A stretch of 64,000 bases of DNA from Tissierellaceae bacterium (GCA_023229175.1 JALNZV010000012.1:4400-68399), one strand, 5' to 3'; counted from the stretch's first letter, positions 25,235-35,192 are shown. The notes: generated by a model from the sequence alone, not told the origin. Numbers and translations are program-made.

Positions 25235-26692
25235 TTAGTGGAATTTATGTAGCTTTGCCTCATTCCACAATTGTTCCATCTCTTGCAAGGTCATATCTTC
25301 GAAAGTTTTACCGCCTTCTAATTTGCTTTCCATGAACTCAAATCTTTGGACAAATTTATTTATAGTTCGATTTAGGGCTAGCTCAGGATTGACTTTGAGA
25401 AATCTAGCTAAATTCACTACTGCAAATAGTAAATCTCCTAATTCCCCTTCAATTTCTTCATGACCGTAATCGTATTTCTCCATTGCATCTAGCAGTTCGC
25501 CATGTTCTTCTGCTACCTTGTCTAAGGGGCCTTCTATATCGTCCCAATCAAATCCAATTTCCCTTGCCTTTTCCTGCATTTTAAAACTGGTCATCAAAGC
25601 AGGCAACTTTGGTATGTCCTTTAGTTTATCCGTAAAACTGTGAATATCCCTTTTGGCATATTTTAGCACATTCCAATTATATACTACTTCATCGGAATTT
25701 TCTACATCTATTTTAGAAAAAACATGGGGATGTCGATAGATTAATTTATTGCAAATACTAGATGTTACCTGGTATATATTAAATTCACCTTCTTCCTCCC
25801 CTATCTGGGAATGAAAAACTACCTGCAATAATAAATCTCCTAACTCCTCCACAACGCCGTCTATCTGGCCCTTATCTATGGCATCTACCACTTCGTAAGC
25901 CTCTTCTATAATGGATTGGCGTATGGACTCATGAGTCTGCTTCATATCCCAAGGACACCCATTTTCTGACCTCAACAATTTCATTATACCCAATAAGTCT
26001 TGAAAATCAAATACTTTCTTGTCTTTTTCTTCTATTTTTGGGACGTATAGACTAGTTAAAGAGTCAGTTTTGTAAATTCTATCCAATTCGTAAATAGGTA
26101 TAAAGACCTTTTTCTCTTCTTCTTTGTTACCTGCACTTTGAATAAAGTATATATGGTATTCATCTCCATATATCTCCGATAATATAATCTTGGCATGGGA
26201 AAGTATTCTTTCGTTGTAGACCTGAGTTATAATCATATCAGTATTTATATCTACCATTAGGCTCGTAAGGGTCTCACCATCTACTATTTTAAGCCCGCCT
26301 ATGGGATCTCTGCCAACTAGCTCTATAATTGGCTCAATAAAACTCATTCCTGTAATAATCTCAATATCCTCGCCGGATTCCATAAGTATTTCAACAGATT
26401 TCTCTGCCACTAAGGGATTTCCCGGCACATAATAATTAATATGACCGTTTTTTTTCGCTTCATCTATTAATACTGCTGCAATTCTTTCATAAACTGCTTT
26501 AAAATCCTTCTCCCTGTCGTATAAATAGTCAAAGGTTTCAAAGGGAATATCCTTGTCTACAAAGTATTTCACCGTAGGATGCTCTTCTGTCCTTAAAAAA
26601 TTTTTATCACCTGAATTTATCCTATTAATTGCCCCTAGTGTTAGGGCATCTACACTTCCAGGCCCAAGGCCTATGATGCTAATCTTACCCAT
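25235..26692 (-). CDS. mazG: nucleoside triphosphate pyrophosphohydrolase with methylase-like N-domain (YabN type)
   Basis: This 485-residue two-domain protein has a tetrapyrrole-methylase-like N-terminal domain (residues 1-215, start ISIIGLGPGSVDALTLGAI). The C-terminal MazG domain (about 225-485) shows the duplicated EExx12-28ExxD-type sites: RQSIIEEAYEVVDAID, VEELGDLLLQVVFH, and EHGELLDAMEKYD with EIEGELGDLLFAVVNLARF. The MazG part hydrolyses (d)NTPs to monophosphates as house cleaning. The role of the N-domain is unclear. It lies between spoVB-like and hup genes, as yabN does in B. subtilis. Confidence 0.94.
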   Translation of the reverse strand: MGKISIIGLGPGSVDALTLGAINRINSGDKNFLRTEEHPTVKYFVDKDIPFETFDYLYDREKDFKAVYERIAAVLIDEAKKNGHINYYVPGNPLVAEKSVEILMESGEDIEIITGMSFIEPIIELVGRDPIGGLKIVDGETLTSLMVDINTDMIITQVYNERILSHAKIILSEIYGDEYHIYFIQSAGNKEEEKKVFIPIYELDRIYKTDSLTSLYVPKIEEKDKKVFDFQDLLGIMKLLRSENGCPWDMKQTHESIRQSIIEEAYEVVDAIDKGQIDGVVEELGDLLLQVVFHSQIGEEEGEFNIYQVTSSICNKLIYRHPHVFSKIDVENSDEVVYNWNVLKYAKRDIHSFTDKLKDIPKLPALMTSFKMQEKAREIGFDWDDIEGPLDKVAEEHGELLDAMEKYDYGHEEIEGELGDLLFAVVNLARFLKVNPELALNRTINKFVQRFEFMESKLEGGKTFEDMTLQEMEQLWNEAKLHKFH

Positions 26693-26711
26693 ATTATTTC
26701 TCCTTTGCTTA

Positions 26712-28316
26712 CTATTTAATCAGCTTAAACTTGTCTATTATTTTCCCAATTTTATCACCCTTGGGCAAAAGTCTTAAATCCGCTGAAGTAATTGAACCTG
26801 TAACTAACAAAAGTACTCCATACAATACTGCCCCTACGAATATGGCAGATACAGTGGAAAGCTTACTTCCCAAAATCCCCACTAAAACTGAATAGGATAG
26901 AAAAACCAATAAGGCCATTCCTACAGCTGATATGAGAGGCTTTATAAATACATCCATAAAATTCAGTTTAATTTTAGCATGTTTCTTTACAGAAATTAAA
27001 TCGAGTATGGAAGCAATTCCATAGGCCGTTACTGTAGAGAATGCTGCTCCATAAATATTAATATCAGGTATTTTAGTTAAGGTGTACGAAAGTATTACTT
27101 TGGCAACGGCCCCTATAAATAGGTTTATTGCTGGTATAATGGGCTTCCCTAAGCCCTGCAATATTGCCGACAAGGACTGCACCATAGTTAGGAATATAAC
27201 TCCAAAGGACAGTATTGACAATAGGTTTGCAGTGTTTGCTATGGTAGCCATATCGTTTTTATAGTATAACAATTCGATTATGGGCCCGGCCAATACGTAT
27301 AGACCTAAGGCCGCAGGAAGGCCTATTAACAATGTAATCCTAATGCCAGAGGATATGATTCCTTCCATTTCACGCCTGTTTTTCCTAGCATTCGCTTTAG
27401 ATATGGCGGGGACCAGGCTTATGGCAATAGCCACGGATAAAACTTGTGGCAGATTGATTAATGTAGATGCCATGCCCTTTAGATTTCCATATAAATCGTT
27501 GGCTAGTTCCTCCGAATATCCTATGTATTGTAGCTGTTTTAAAACTATTACCACATCTATGGTGTCCATAATAGGTACAACTGAGGCCCCTATGGTTATG
27601 GGAATAGAAATAATCAATAGGTCTTTGATTATTTGGCCTACAGGGTAATCCTCTCCCAATTTTGTCGAGCTAATTTCATCTTTGATTCTTTGCCTTCCTA
27701 AAATATAGGCAGCCCCTATTACCAAAAGGCCAGCAAAGGCACCTATTGAACCGCCAAAAGAGGCCCCCCCTGCCGCCATGGGGATTCCTCTATCTAGTAA
27801 AAAATATGTAAGGGAAAGACCTACTACAACCCTAAAAAACTGCTCTACGATTTGAGATATTGCAGTTGGAACCATGGATTGTCTTCCCTGATAAAAACCC
27901 CTAAAGGCTGCCATAATAGGCACAAAGAGCAAGGCAGGTACTAGGGCTATTAAGGCATAGTATGCATTTTTATTGCCCAATCTGTCTACGATATTCTCCC
28001 CCTGAAATAGGACAAAGAGGGATGTGATTATGCCACCTAAAAACAATCCCATCAATGCTACTTTAAAGACTTTAAAGGCATTTTTATGGTCCCCTATGGC
28101 CCTTCTCTCTGATACTAGCTTGGCTATGGCTATGGGGAAACCTGCCGTCGATATGGTCAATAGCAATGTATATAGAGGATAGGCTGTTTGATAGTACCCC
28201 ATACCCTCCGATTTGATTATATTTGATAAGGGGAGCCTGTATACGGCACCTAGTATTTTCACTATTATGCCTGCTATACCCAATACTGCCGCTCCCTTTA
28301 TAAAGTCCTTATCCAT
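26712..28316 (-). CDS. MATE/MOP flippase of the SpoVB/YabM group
   Basis: This 534-residue polysaccharide-biosynthesis-type transporter has about 14 membrane helices. Family segments include the N-terminal FIKGAAVLGIAGIIVKILGA and FYQGRQSMVPTAISQIVEQF. SpoVB and its paralogue YabM belong to the lipid-linked oligosaccharide flippase family and act in cortex or wall synthesis. It lies between spoVT and mazG, the location of yabM. Assignment between SpoVB and YabM cannot be settled by sequence alone. Confidence 0.88.
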   Translation of the reverse strand: MDKDFIKGAAVLGIAGIIVKILGAVYRLPLSNIIKSEGMGYYQTAYPLYTLLLTISTAGFPIAIAKLVSERRAIGDHKNAFKVFKVALMGLFLGGIITSLFVLFQGENIVDRLGNKNAYYALIALVPALLFVPIMAAFRGFYQGRQSMVPTAISQIVEQFFRVVVGLSLTYFLLDRGIPMAAGGASFGGSIGAFAGLLVIGAAYILGRQRIKDEISSTKLGEDYPVGQIIKDLLIISIPITIGASVVPIMDTIDVVIVLKQLQYIGYSEELANDLYGNLKGMASTLINLPQVLSVAIAISLVPAISKANARKNRREMEGIISSGIRITLLIGLPAALGLYVLAGPIIELLYYKNDMATIANTANLLSILSFGVIFLTMVQSLSAILQGLGKPIIPAINLFIGAVAKVILSYTLTKIPDINIYGAAFSTVTAYGIASILDLISVKKHAKIKLNFMDVFIKPLISAVGMALLVFLSYSVLVGILGSKLSTVSAIFVGAVLYGVLLLVTGSITSADLRLLPKGDKIGKIIDKFKLIK

Positions 28317-28384
28317 ATGCTATCCCCCTAATTTGTTATTTGTATATTATATCACTTACCACCACATAATAACACAGATAAAAG

Positions 28385-28409
28385 ATAAAACCTACCCTTT
28401 TGGGGTAGG
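28385..28409 (-). terminator. terminator after spoVT
   Basis: A CCTACCC/GGGTAGG stem (28391-28397 with 28403-28409) is followed on the minus strand by TTTTATCTTTT. Confidence 0.85.
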
Positions 28410-28414
28410 CTCTC

Positions 28415-28969
28415 TTATCCTTCCATTTGTTTTGATAAAAAACCTGCTGCTGTTTCAGCTAATTTCATCTCTAGTTTTCCCATGTCTGCTTCCTCGTCTT
28501 TTGATACCATTATTACTGAACCAATGGGGTCGCCTTGCATGACTATGGGGGCGATTACTTGTGAGGAATACTTCTCAAAATTTCCATCCTCATACGTTAT
28601 TTTAATTGGCTTATTGTCCTTCTCTGTTACATAGTTGCTTCTATTTTCGATTAACTTTTCTAATTCTGGACTAATCCTTTTGTCGAGATATTCCCTTTTT
28701 GAACCGCCAGCTATGGCTATTATATAGTCCCTGTCGGATATCATAGCTGTATAATTTGTGCTCTCATATAGTGAGTCACAATACTCCTGTGAAAACTCGT
28801 TTAATTCTCCAATGGGGGAATATTTTTTTAGTATTATTTGACCTTCTCTATCTGTAAATATCTCTAAAGGATCCCCTTCTCTAATTCGAAGGGTTCTTCT
28901 GATTTCCTTTGGAATAACAACTCTACCAAGTTCATCTATTCTTCTGACAATTCCCGTAGCCTTTTTCAT
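28415..28969 (-). CDS. spoVT: stage V sporulation regulator SpoVT (AbrB family)
   Basis: This 184-residue protein has an N-terminal swapped-hairpin AbrB DNA-binding domain (GIVRRIDELGRVVIPKEIRR, RIREGDPLEIFTD) and a C-terminal GAF-like domain (about residues 58-180). It tunes forespore sigma-G genes and late spore development. The N-terminus is essentially identical to known SpoVT. Its position between prsA-like and spoVB-like genes matches B. subtilis. Confidence 0.96.
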   Translation of the reverse strand: MKKATGIVRRIDELGRVVIPKEIRRTLRIREGDPLEIFTDREGQIILKKYSPIGELNEFSQEYCDSLYESTNYTAMISDRDYIIAIAGGSKREYLDKRISPELEKLIENRSNYVTEKDNKPIKITYEDGNFEKYSSQVIAPIVMQGDPIGSVIMVSKDEEADMGKLEMKLAETAAGFLSKQMEG

Positions 28970-29047
28970 TCTTAACCTCCTAGCTGAATATTTAGTAGTG
29001 AGATTATTATTAGGATAATAGGGAATTTTTATTCACTCTTGAAAAAA

Positions 29048-29117
29048 ATAGGCTAGAATGTTTTTAAAATGTGCCAGCGAGAACCGTCCCCGCTGGCACA
29101 TAGGCTAGAATATTTTT
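29048..29117 (-). repeat. 10-bp-stem hairpin element flanked by an 18-bp direct duplication
   Basis: A perfect hairpin (29070-29079 with 29091-29100, TGTGCCAGCG type) has the 11-nt plus-strand loop AGAACCGTCCC. It is bracketed by two copies of an 18-bp sequence differing at one base (29048-29065 and 29100-29117, period 52 bp) that includes the prsA-like stop codon. This looks like a small element inserted with duplication of its target. The hairpin may now serve as the terminator. Confidence 0.65.
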
Positions 29118-30031
29118 ACTTTGGCCTCATCCCTTAAGTTATGAAGATTTTCTTGATATTTTTGTTCTTTTAATATGTACAAAATATCCTCTTCCAAAGA
29201 CTCCAGGCTGTCTTTTTTGTCTTCCAATCGAATTATATGGTATCCCACTTCTGTCTTTACCAAGGAACTGACTTCTCCTACATTTAATTTAAATGCAGCG
29301 TCTTCGAATTCAGCTATCATATCGCCTTTGCGGAAATAGCCTAGGTCTCCTCCTCTTGCACCTGATCCCTTGTCTGCAGACAATTCCAATGCCAATTCTT
29401 CAAATTCTTCTCCAGTTTCTAATCTATTTAGTACTTCTTTTCCCTCTTCTTCAGTCTTTACCAGTATATGGCTGGCCTTGATTACAATCAAATCCTCCCC
29501 ATTGTCGTCAAAAAAACTTTCTATCTCCTCTTGGGGTATATTTGTTTTATCTAAAAAGTTATCTTTGTGTTTGTTAATTAAAAGCCCCCTTCTAATATTG
29601 TCTTCGAAAAACTTTCTCGACATGCTGTTTTCCTCCAAGGAACTATCAAATTCCTCTTCTCCACCCATCATTTCAACGTATTCGTCCATGATTTCCTGTA
29701 CTTCCTCTGGACTTACTGAAATGTTTTCTATCTCTGCTTCTCTCTCAATTAATCTCTCCATGATAAGCATTTCCATTATTTCCTCTTTTAGAGCCTCTCC
29801 CCTGGTCTTACCAGTACTGGCATCTAATTGGTCCATGGCACCTTCTCCAAGTTGCTGCTCGTTAATCTTTTTATAGACCTCAAATTCCATGTTAAATTCG
29901 TCTTCTGTAATGCCAACATCGTCGACCTTAGCAACTAGTCCTTCCTCTTTATTGGAGCATCCTATTACCCCAAATGCTATTGCCAACAGTAATAGGAGTA
30001 TTATTCCTCTTTTAATTTTGTGTTTATACAA
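29105..30031 (-). CDS. prsA: PrsA-like peptidyl-prolyl isomerase lipoprotein
   Basis: This 308-residue extracytoplasmic folding factor has a lipoprotein signal (IAFGVIGC), a SurA-type N-terminal chaperone region (residues 30-170) and a parvulin domain (about 180-275) with ASHILVKTEEEGKEVL, GARGGDLGYFRKGDM and VKTEVGYHIIRLED. It helps secreted proteins fold. The start is a TTG at 30031 behind GAGG. It follows mfd, as in many Clostridia. The symbol reflects the domain layout, and a PrsA paralogue is equally possible. Its stop codon lies in a duplicated segment (29048-29117). Confidence 0.88.
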   Translation of the reverse strand: MYKHKIKRGIILLLLLAIAFGVIGCSNKEEGLVAKVDDVGITEDEFNMEFEVYKKINEQQLGEGAMDQLDASTGKTRGEALKEEIMEMLIMERLIEREAEIENISVSPEEVQEIMDEYVEMMGGEEEFDSSLEENSMSRKFFEDNIRRGLLINKHKDNFLDKTNIPQEEIESFFDDNGEDLIVIKASHILVKTEEEGKEVLNRLETGEEFEELALELSADKGSGARGGDLGYFRKGDMIAEFEDAAFKLNVGEVSSLVKTEVGYHIIRLEDKKDSLESLEEDILYILKEQKYQENLHNLRDEAKVKIF

Positions 30032-30084
30032 TTATAACATCCTCTCTTATCTATTTGCCGCATCTCAATCTATTATATATTATT

Positions 30085-33000
30085 CTAGGCGGGATTAAAA
30101 CCATTAATTTTTTCAACTAAGGTTTTTAACTCCCCGAGGAAATTGTTATCCCATTTAATTATAAGTGCTGGTTCCTTTGATAGGTCCATAATAAGTTTTT
30201 TCCCATACTGGTCCGATAGCTGTCCCAACAAATCTAAGGATATATTGTCTATGGTATTAAACTCTAGAATTACCTCTTCACCATTTTGGAAGATATTCTT
30301 AATATTGCTTTTACTTGCCAAGTACCTAATATAGGATATGTCCATTAAATTTTCAACTTCTTTGGGTACGTCTCCAAATCTATCTATTAACTCGTCTATT
30401 AAATCCCTATATCCTTCTATAGTGGTTATGGAAGCAATTCTTTTGTATATTTCTATTTTCTGTAATTCGTCTTCTATATAGTGGCTGCTAATATATCCGT
30501 CTACCTTGATATCGATTGTAGTATCTAACTGTTCCTCCACTGCCTCGCCCTTTAGCTTCTTTATAGCCTCGTGTAAGTATTTAATATACAAATCATAGCC
30601 TATGGCTTCAATATGACCGTGTTGCTCTAGCCCCAATAAATTACCTGCTCCCCTAATCTCCAAATCCCTCATGGCGATTTTGAAGCCTGAGCCAAATTCT
30701 GTAAATTCTCTAATTGCCCTTAGCCTCTTTTCAGCTATTTCTGAAAGTACCTTGTTTTTCTCATAGGTAAAATACCCGTAGGCAATCCTGTTTGACCTGC
30801 CAACTCTACCCCTTAATTGATACAATTGAGATAGGCCCATTTTATCTGCATTGTGGATTATTATGGTGTTGACATTGGGTATGTCTAATCCAGTTTCTAT
30901 GATAGTAGTGCATACTAAGACATCTATTTCCCTTTCGTAGAAGTCTATCATTACCCTTTCCAATTCTCTTTCACTCATCTGGCCATGTCCCACGTCAAAT
31001 TTAACTTCTGGGACAAGTTCCCTGAGATGGGAGGCAAATTTATCTATGGTCTCTACCCTATTGTATACTAAGTAGACCTGCCCACCTCTTCCAACTTCCT
31101 TCAATATTGCATCTCTAATCATTTGTTCGTTAAACTCTACCACATATGTCTGTACAGGATACCTTTCTTCTGGAGGGTCCTCGATGACTGACATATCCCT
31201 TATGCCCGACAATGACATATGAAGGGTCCTTGGAATTGGCGTTGCTGTAAGGGTAAGGACATCTACAGTTTCCTTATACTTCTTTAAGGTTTCCTTATGC
31301 TTTACACCGAATCTTTGCTCCTCGTCAATGATAAGAAGGCCCAGGTCCTTGAAGTCCACGTCCTTCGACAGTAGTCTATGAGTTCCTACTACTATGTCCA
31401 CCACGCCGTTTCTAAGTCCCTCTATGGTTTGTTTTTGTTGAATCTTTGTTCTAAATCTACTGAGCATATCAATTTTCACGGGAAAACTCGAAAACCTCTC
31501 TAAAAGCGTATTGTAGTGCTGCTGGGCCAATATAGTAGTTGGCACTAAAAATGCAATTTGTTTGCTATCTAATACAGCCTTAAATGCTGCCCTCAGGGCT
31601 ACTTCCGTCTTTCCATATCCCACATCTCCACAAAGTAGCCTATCCATAGGCTTTGGTTTTTCCATATCTCCTTTAATATCTATTACACTTCTCAGCTGAC
31701 CTTCCGTTTCTTCGTAGGGAAATAAGTCTTCAAACTCCCTTTGCCATTGGCTGTCCTCTGAAAATGCAAATCCACTGCTTTCTTCCCTTTTTGCATATAG
31801 TTCAAGCAAGTCTACAGCCATGTCCTCTACGGCTCTTTTCGCCCGTTCCTTAGTTCTAGCCCAGTCAGCACTTGACAATTTATTAATCTTTGGCTTTATG
31901 CTGTGGGAGCCAATATATTTTTGAATTAAATTCATCTGATCTATGGGCACATATAGTTTGTCTGCACCTTTATATCTTATGGTTAAATAGTCTTTTTTCA
32001 CACCTTGGATATTTAACTGCTCTATACCTTCATATCGTCCTATACCGTGATTTTCGTGGACTATAAAATCTCCCGCCTTTAAATCTGACAAGCTGACAGC
32101 CTTCGTTGGATCCTTTTTCTTCAGTTTTGATGTCCTTTTCTTGCCTGCGCCAAATACCTCCTTGTCGCTAATTAGTATAAATTTCAGTTGTGGGTACTCA
32201 AATCCGCCAAATGTACTTCCAGGCGTTATATATACTTGGGAGGACTTAATCTCAGTATCTCTATCCAGTATAAAATTGGCCTCAACTTCCATGGACAGCA
32301 AAGTGTCTTTAAGCCTTTGACCTCTCTCCTCTGTACCTGACAATATGACGATTTTATAGCCCCTATATTTATAGTGGTTTATGTCATCCTTAAGTATCTC
32401 CATTTTATTGTGGTAAGACTGCATTCCCTTCAGCGAAAAATTGCAAAGAGCCCTTGGCTCAAAATCCTTATTGGCACTTAACAATACACTATTTGTTATG
32501 GAAGTTTTTCTTTTTATGTCCCTTACCAAACTTTCATAATCAAATCGAATGTTCTCATGGGAGGAAAGGAGTTCACCAACCTCAAATAAGTCCGCAAACT
32601 TTATTTTAAAATCCTCCTCTATGGCTTTAACACTTTCCTCTACCCTTCTTGGCTCATCTATGAAAACCAAGGCATCTTCTTTTAAATAATCCAGAATTGA
32701 TGACAAATATTGAGCAGGTATATAGGGCACTATTAAATCCCTATTGGACAAAAATAGACCCTCTCTTAAGTATTCGCCATATCTTCCAAATTTATTTTCT
32801 ATATTGTGCCTCTCTATTATATTTCCCTTTGACTTACTTAAGGCCCTGTTCATATCCTCTCCCAAAGCATTAGCTACTGCATCCCTATACTGGTCCAATA
32901 TCAAGATTTCCTTCACAGGGGATATGTATACCTTTTTAAGGACCTCCTTTGATTTTTGACTATGGATGTCAAAGGACCTGATGGAATCCACTTCTATATC

Positions 33001-33600
33001 AAAAAACTCGATTCTAAAAGGGTCCAAACTATAAGGAGGAAAAAAATCCAATATACCTCCCCTTATGCTGAACTGCCCAATGGCCTCCACCATCGTTACG
33101 CCTTCATATCCATTTTGAACTAGAATAGACCTGACTAAATCTAAATCTACCTCATCCCCCACTTCTATGGTCCTAGAGTGGCTTTTAAAGACTTCTTTTG
33201 ACATAAGTTTCCCTAAAATAGATTCAATGGAGGACACCACCAAAAGGTTCTCCCCCTTTGACAATCTAGATACAACGCCAAGCCTTTCATTGGAACTTTC
33301 GTTGCTAAAAGCGTCTATGTCGTAAAACAAGATATCTTTCTTCGGAAAGAAAACAGTATCCCCATTTCCTAGGCTTTTTAAATCCTCCACAATCCTCTTG
33401 CTTCTCACCTCATTGTGGGTAATGACGAGTATTTGCCTATTGGTATGAAGTTTTAAGGCATGTAGAAAATGTCCCATGGCCTCATCTATGATGCCATAAA
33501 CACCTATGGGACTGTCTTGATTTTCTATATGTAATTTTAACTTTTTGTAGCTATCCAAATTGTTCAAGGGATCCACTACGAAATCCTGCATATAATTCAC
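30085..33600 (-). CDS. mfd: transcription-repair coupling factor
   Basis: This 1171-residue protein has the full Mfd layout. It comprises a UvrB-like N-terminal module (residues 1-350), an RNA-polymerase interaction domain (about 480-560, start GDFIVHENHGIGRYEGIEQL), an RecG-like translocase with Walker A LLCGDVGYGKTEVALRAAF and DEEQ box LLIIDEEQRFGVKHKE, motif VI QLRGRVGRSNRIAYGYF, and the C-terminal TRCF domain. It removes stalled RNA polymerase and recruits UvrA. It lies 27 nt downstream of pth, the conserved order. Confidence 0.97.
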   Translation of the reverse strand: MNYMQDFVVDPLNNLDSYKKLKLHIENQDSPIGVYGIIDEAMGHFLHALKLHTNRQILVITHNEVRSKRIVEDLKSLGNGDTVFFPKKDILFYDIDAFSNESSNERLGVVSRLSKGENLLVVSSIESILGKLMSKEVFKSHSRTIEVGDEVDLDLVRSILVQNGYEGVTMVEAIGQFSIRGGILDFFPPYSLDPFRIEFFDIEVDSIRSFDIHSQKSKEVLKKVYISPVKEILILDQYRDAVANALGEDMNRALSKSKGNIIERHNIENKFGRYGEYLREGLFLSNRDLIVPYIPAQYLSSILDYLKEDALVFIDEPRRVEESVKAIEEDFKIKFADLFEVGELLSSHENIRFDYESLVRDIKRKTSITNSVLLSANKDFEPRALCNFSLKGMQSYHNKMEILKDDINHYKYRGYKIVILSGTEERGQRLKDTLLSMEVEANFILDRDTEIKSSQVYITPGSTFGGFEYPQLKFILISDKEVFGAGKKRTSKLKKKDPTKAVSLSDLKAGDFIVHENHGIGRYEGIEQLNIQGVKKDYLTIRYKGADKLYVPIDQMNLIQKYIGSHSIKPKINKLSSADWARTKERAKRAVEDMAVDLLELYAKREESSGFAFSEDSQWQREFEDLFPYEETEGQLRSVIDIKGDMEKPKPMDRLLCGDVGYGKTEVALRAAFKAVLDSKQIAFLVPTTILAQQHYNTLLERFSSFPVKIDMLSRFRTKIQQKQTIEGLRNGVVDIVVGTHRLLSKDVDFKDLGLLIIDEEQRFGVKHKETLKKYKETVDVLTLTATPIPRTLHMSLSGIRDMSVIEDPPEERYPVQTYVVEFNEQMIRDAILKEVGRGGQVYLVYNRVETIDKFASHLRELVPEVKFDVGHGQMSERELERVMIDFYEREIDVLVCTTIIETGLDIPNVNTIIIHNADKMGLSQLYQLRGRVGRSNRIAYGYFTYEKNKVLSEIAEKRLRAIREFTEFGSGFKIAMRDLEIRGAGNLLGLEQHGHIEAIGYDLYIKYLHEAIKKLKGEAVEEQLDTTIDIKVDGYISSHYIEDELQKIEIYKRIASITTIEGYRDLIDELIDRFGDVPKEVENLMDISYIRYLASKSNIKNIFQNGEEVILEFNTIDNISLDLLGQLSDQYGKKLIMDLSKEPALIIKWDNNFLGELKTLVEKINGFNPA

Positions 33601-33618
33601 TCCTCAATAAACACCCTA

Positions 33619-33640
33619 AGCCCAGGTTTAGTCCTGGGCT
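33619..33640 (-). terminator. hairpin at the end of pth, no T tail
   Basis: A perfect 8-bp stem AGCCCAGG/CCTGGGCT overlaps the end of pth. There is no T run on the minus strand, so it is more likely an mRNA-end or processing structure between pth and mfd than a true terminator. Confidence 0.45.
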
Positions 33641-34209
33641 CCATTTGTCTTAATATTAAATTGATTCATTGCATCGTCTATTCCCTTTTCTATAATAGCT
33701 TCTACAGCCTCTGCTCCTGTCAATATGGACCCTTCAATTAGTTCCTGTTCTTCCTTGGAAAACTTGCTTAACACAAAATCTGCTAAATCCTCATATTGAC
33801 CTTTTTTCCCTATGCCTATTTTCACCCTTGGAAAGTCGTCCCTTTGAAGCAGGTATATTATGGACTTTAATCCATTGTGAGAACCTGCACTCCCTTTCCT
33901 TCTAATCCGTACGGCGGCAAAATCTATATCTATATCGTCTACCACTACTATGATATTTTCTATGGGGAGCTTAAAAAAATTGTAAATATCCCTAACCGTT
34001 TCGCCGCTATTATTCATAAAGGTTTGAGGCTTGACCAATAAAACCTTTTCCCCGCCTATAAATCCTTCACCATACACGGATTTAAATTTTATTTTATTGA
34101 TTTTAATGTTGTTTCTCTTCCCTAATAAATCTATGGTATTAAACCCAATATTATGCCGCGTTTGTGCATATGCTCTGCCTGGATTTCCCAATCCTACAAC
34201 TACAAACAA
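33628..34209 (-). CDS. pth: peptidyl-tRNA hydrolase
   Basis: This roughly 193-residue enzyme recycles peptidyl-tRNA from stalled ribosomes. Family motifs are VVGLGNPGRAYAQTRHNIGF (with the catalytic His), KPQTFMNNSGE and GSAGSHNGLKSI, which carries the second conserved His. I chose a TTG at 34209 because GGGAG is 8 nt before it and the resulting N-terminus (FVVVGLGNPG) matches the family. An upstream TTG at 34224 would add five residues. It lies between prs and mfd. Confidence 0.94.
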   Translation of the reverse strand: MFVVVGLGNPGRAYAQTRHNIGFNTIDLLGKRNNIKINKIKFKSVYGEGFIGGEKVLLVKPQTFMNNSGETVRDIYNFFKLPIENIIVVVDDIDIDFAAVRIRRKGSAGSHNGLKSIIYLLQRDDFPRVKIGIGKKGQYEDLADFVLSKFSKEEQELIEGSILTGAEAVEAIIEKGIDDAMNQFNIKTNGAQD

Positions 34210-34224
34210 AAAATCAACTCCCAA

Positions 34225-35172
34225 TTACTCAAATAATTTACTGACAGATTCATTGTCGTGAATCCTCTTAATGGCCTCTGCAAAAAGTGGAGCCACAGAT
34301 ACGACTTCGATTTTATCGATTCTCTTTTCCTCTGGTAGGGGAATAGTATCTGTAATGATAAACTTTTCCAGCTCAGAGTTTTTAATTCTCTCTATGGCAG
34401 GACCAGATAATACGCCGTGGGTGGCACATCCATAGACCTTTTTAGCACCAAAGTTTTTTAACACGGATGCAGCCTTTGTTATGGTACCAGCAGTATCTAT
34501 GATATCGTCAACTAAAATAACGTCTTTTCCATCTATATCTCCAATGACATTCATGACCTCTGATACATTGGCCTTTGGCCTTCTTTTTTCTATAATGGCG
34601 ATGGGCAAATCTAAAAGGTTGGCAAAGGACCTTGCCCTGGTAACACCTCCTAAATCCGGGGATACAATTACCGTCTCCTCTCCTACTAAATCTCTAAAAT
34701 ACTCTGCCAAAATAGGCACTCCAGATAAGTGATCTACAGGTATATCAAAGTATCCCTGTATCTGTGCTGCATGTAAGTCCATGCTAATTACCCTGTCTGC
34801 TCCAGCTGTGGTCAAGAGATTTGCCACCAGCTTTGCCGTAATAGGCTCCCTGGCCTTTGTCTTCCTGTCCTGTCTCGCATAGCCGTAATATGGCAGCACG
34901 GCATTTACCCTTCCCGCTGAAGCCCTCTTTACTGCATCTATTAAAATTAGTATTTCCATTAAATTGTCATTTACAGGGGTATTTGTCGGCTGCACTATGA
35001 ATACATCCATTCCCCTGACAGTTTCGCTAATATTGACGTTTATTTCTCCATCGCTAAATGTATTTACATCGCAAATCCCCATGGGCTTGATTAACTCCCT
35101 GCATATCTTTTCTGCTAAGTCCCTATTGGCATTTCCCGAAAAAATTTTCATACCATCCATACATATATTCAT
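34225..35172 (-). CDS. prs: ribose-phosphate pyrophosphokinase
   Basis: This 315-residue class I PRPP synthetase makes PRPP from ribose 5-phosphate and ATP. It has YYGYARQDRKTKAREPITAK (ATP-binding flexible region), SMDLHAAQIQGYFDIPVDHL and the PRPP loop VILVDDIIDTAGTITKAA. Length and motifs are canonical. It follows glmU by 20 nt, a conserved pair in Firmicutes, and it supplies PRPP for hpt and xpt encoded in the same window. Confidence 0.97.
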   Translation of the reverse strand: MNICMDGMKIFSGNANRDLAEKICRELIKPMGICDVNTFSDGEINVNISETVRGMDVFIVQPTNTPVNDNLMEILILIDAVKRASAGRVNAVLPYYGYARQDRKTKAREPITAKLVANLLTTAGADRVISMDLHAAQIQGYFDIPVDHLSGVPILAEYFRDLVGEETVIVSPDLGGVTRARSFANLLDLPIAIIEKRRPKANVSEVMNVIGDIDGKDVILVDDIIDTAGTITKAASVLKNFGAKKVYGCATHGVLSGPAIERIKNSELEKFIITDTIPLPEEKRIDKIEVVSVAPLFAEAIKRIHDNESVSKLFE

Positions 35173-35192
35173 CTGTTTTCCTCCTAAGTCCC

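Noticed and set aside
28970..29045. Possible sigma-G promoter for spoVT (TGAATA and CCTAATA)
   Set aside because: The spacer would be 15 bp rather than 17-18 and the -10 matches at only 5 of 7 positions.
29370..29876. 168-residue open frame on the plus strand opposite the prsA-like gene
   Set aside because: Ser-rich shadow of Glu-rich coding sequence, with no recognisable protein pattern.
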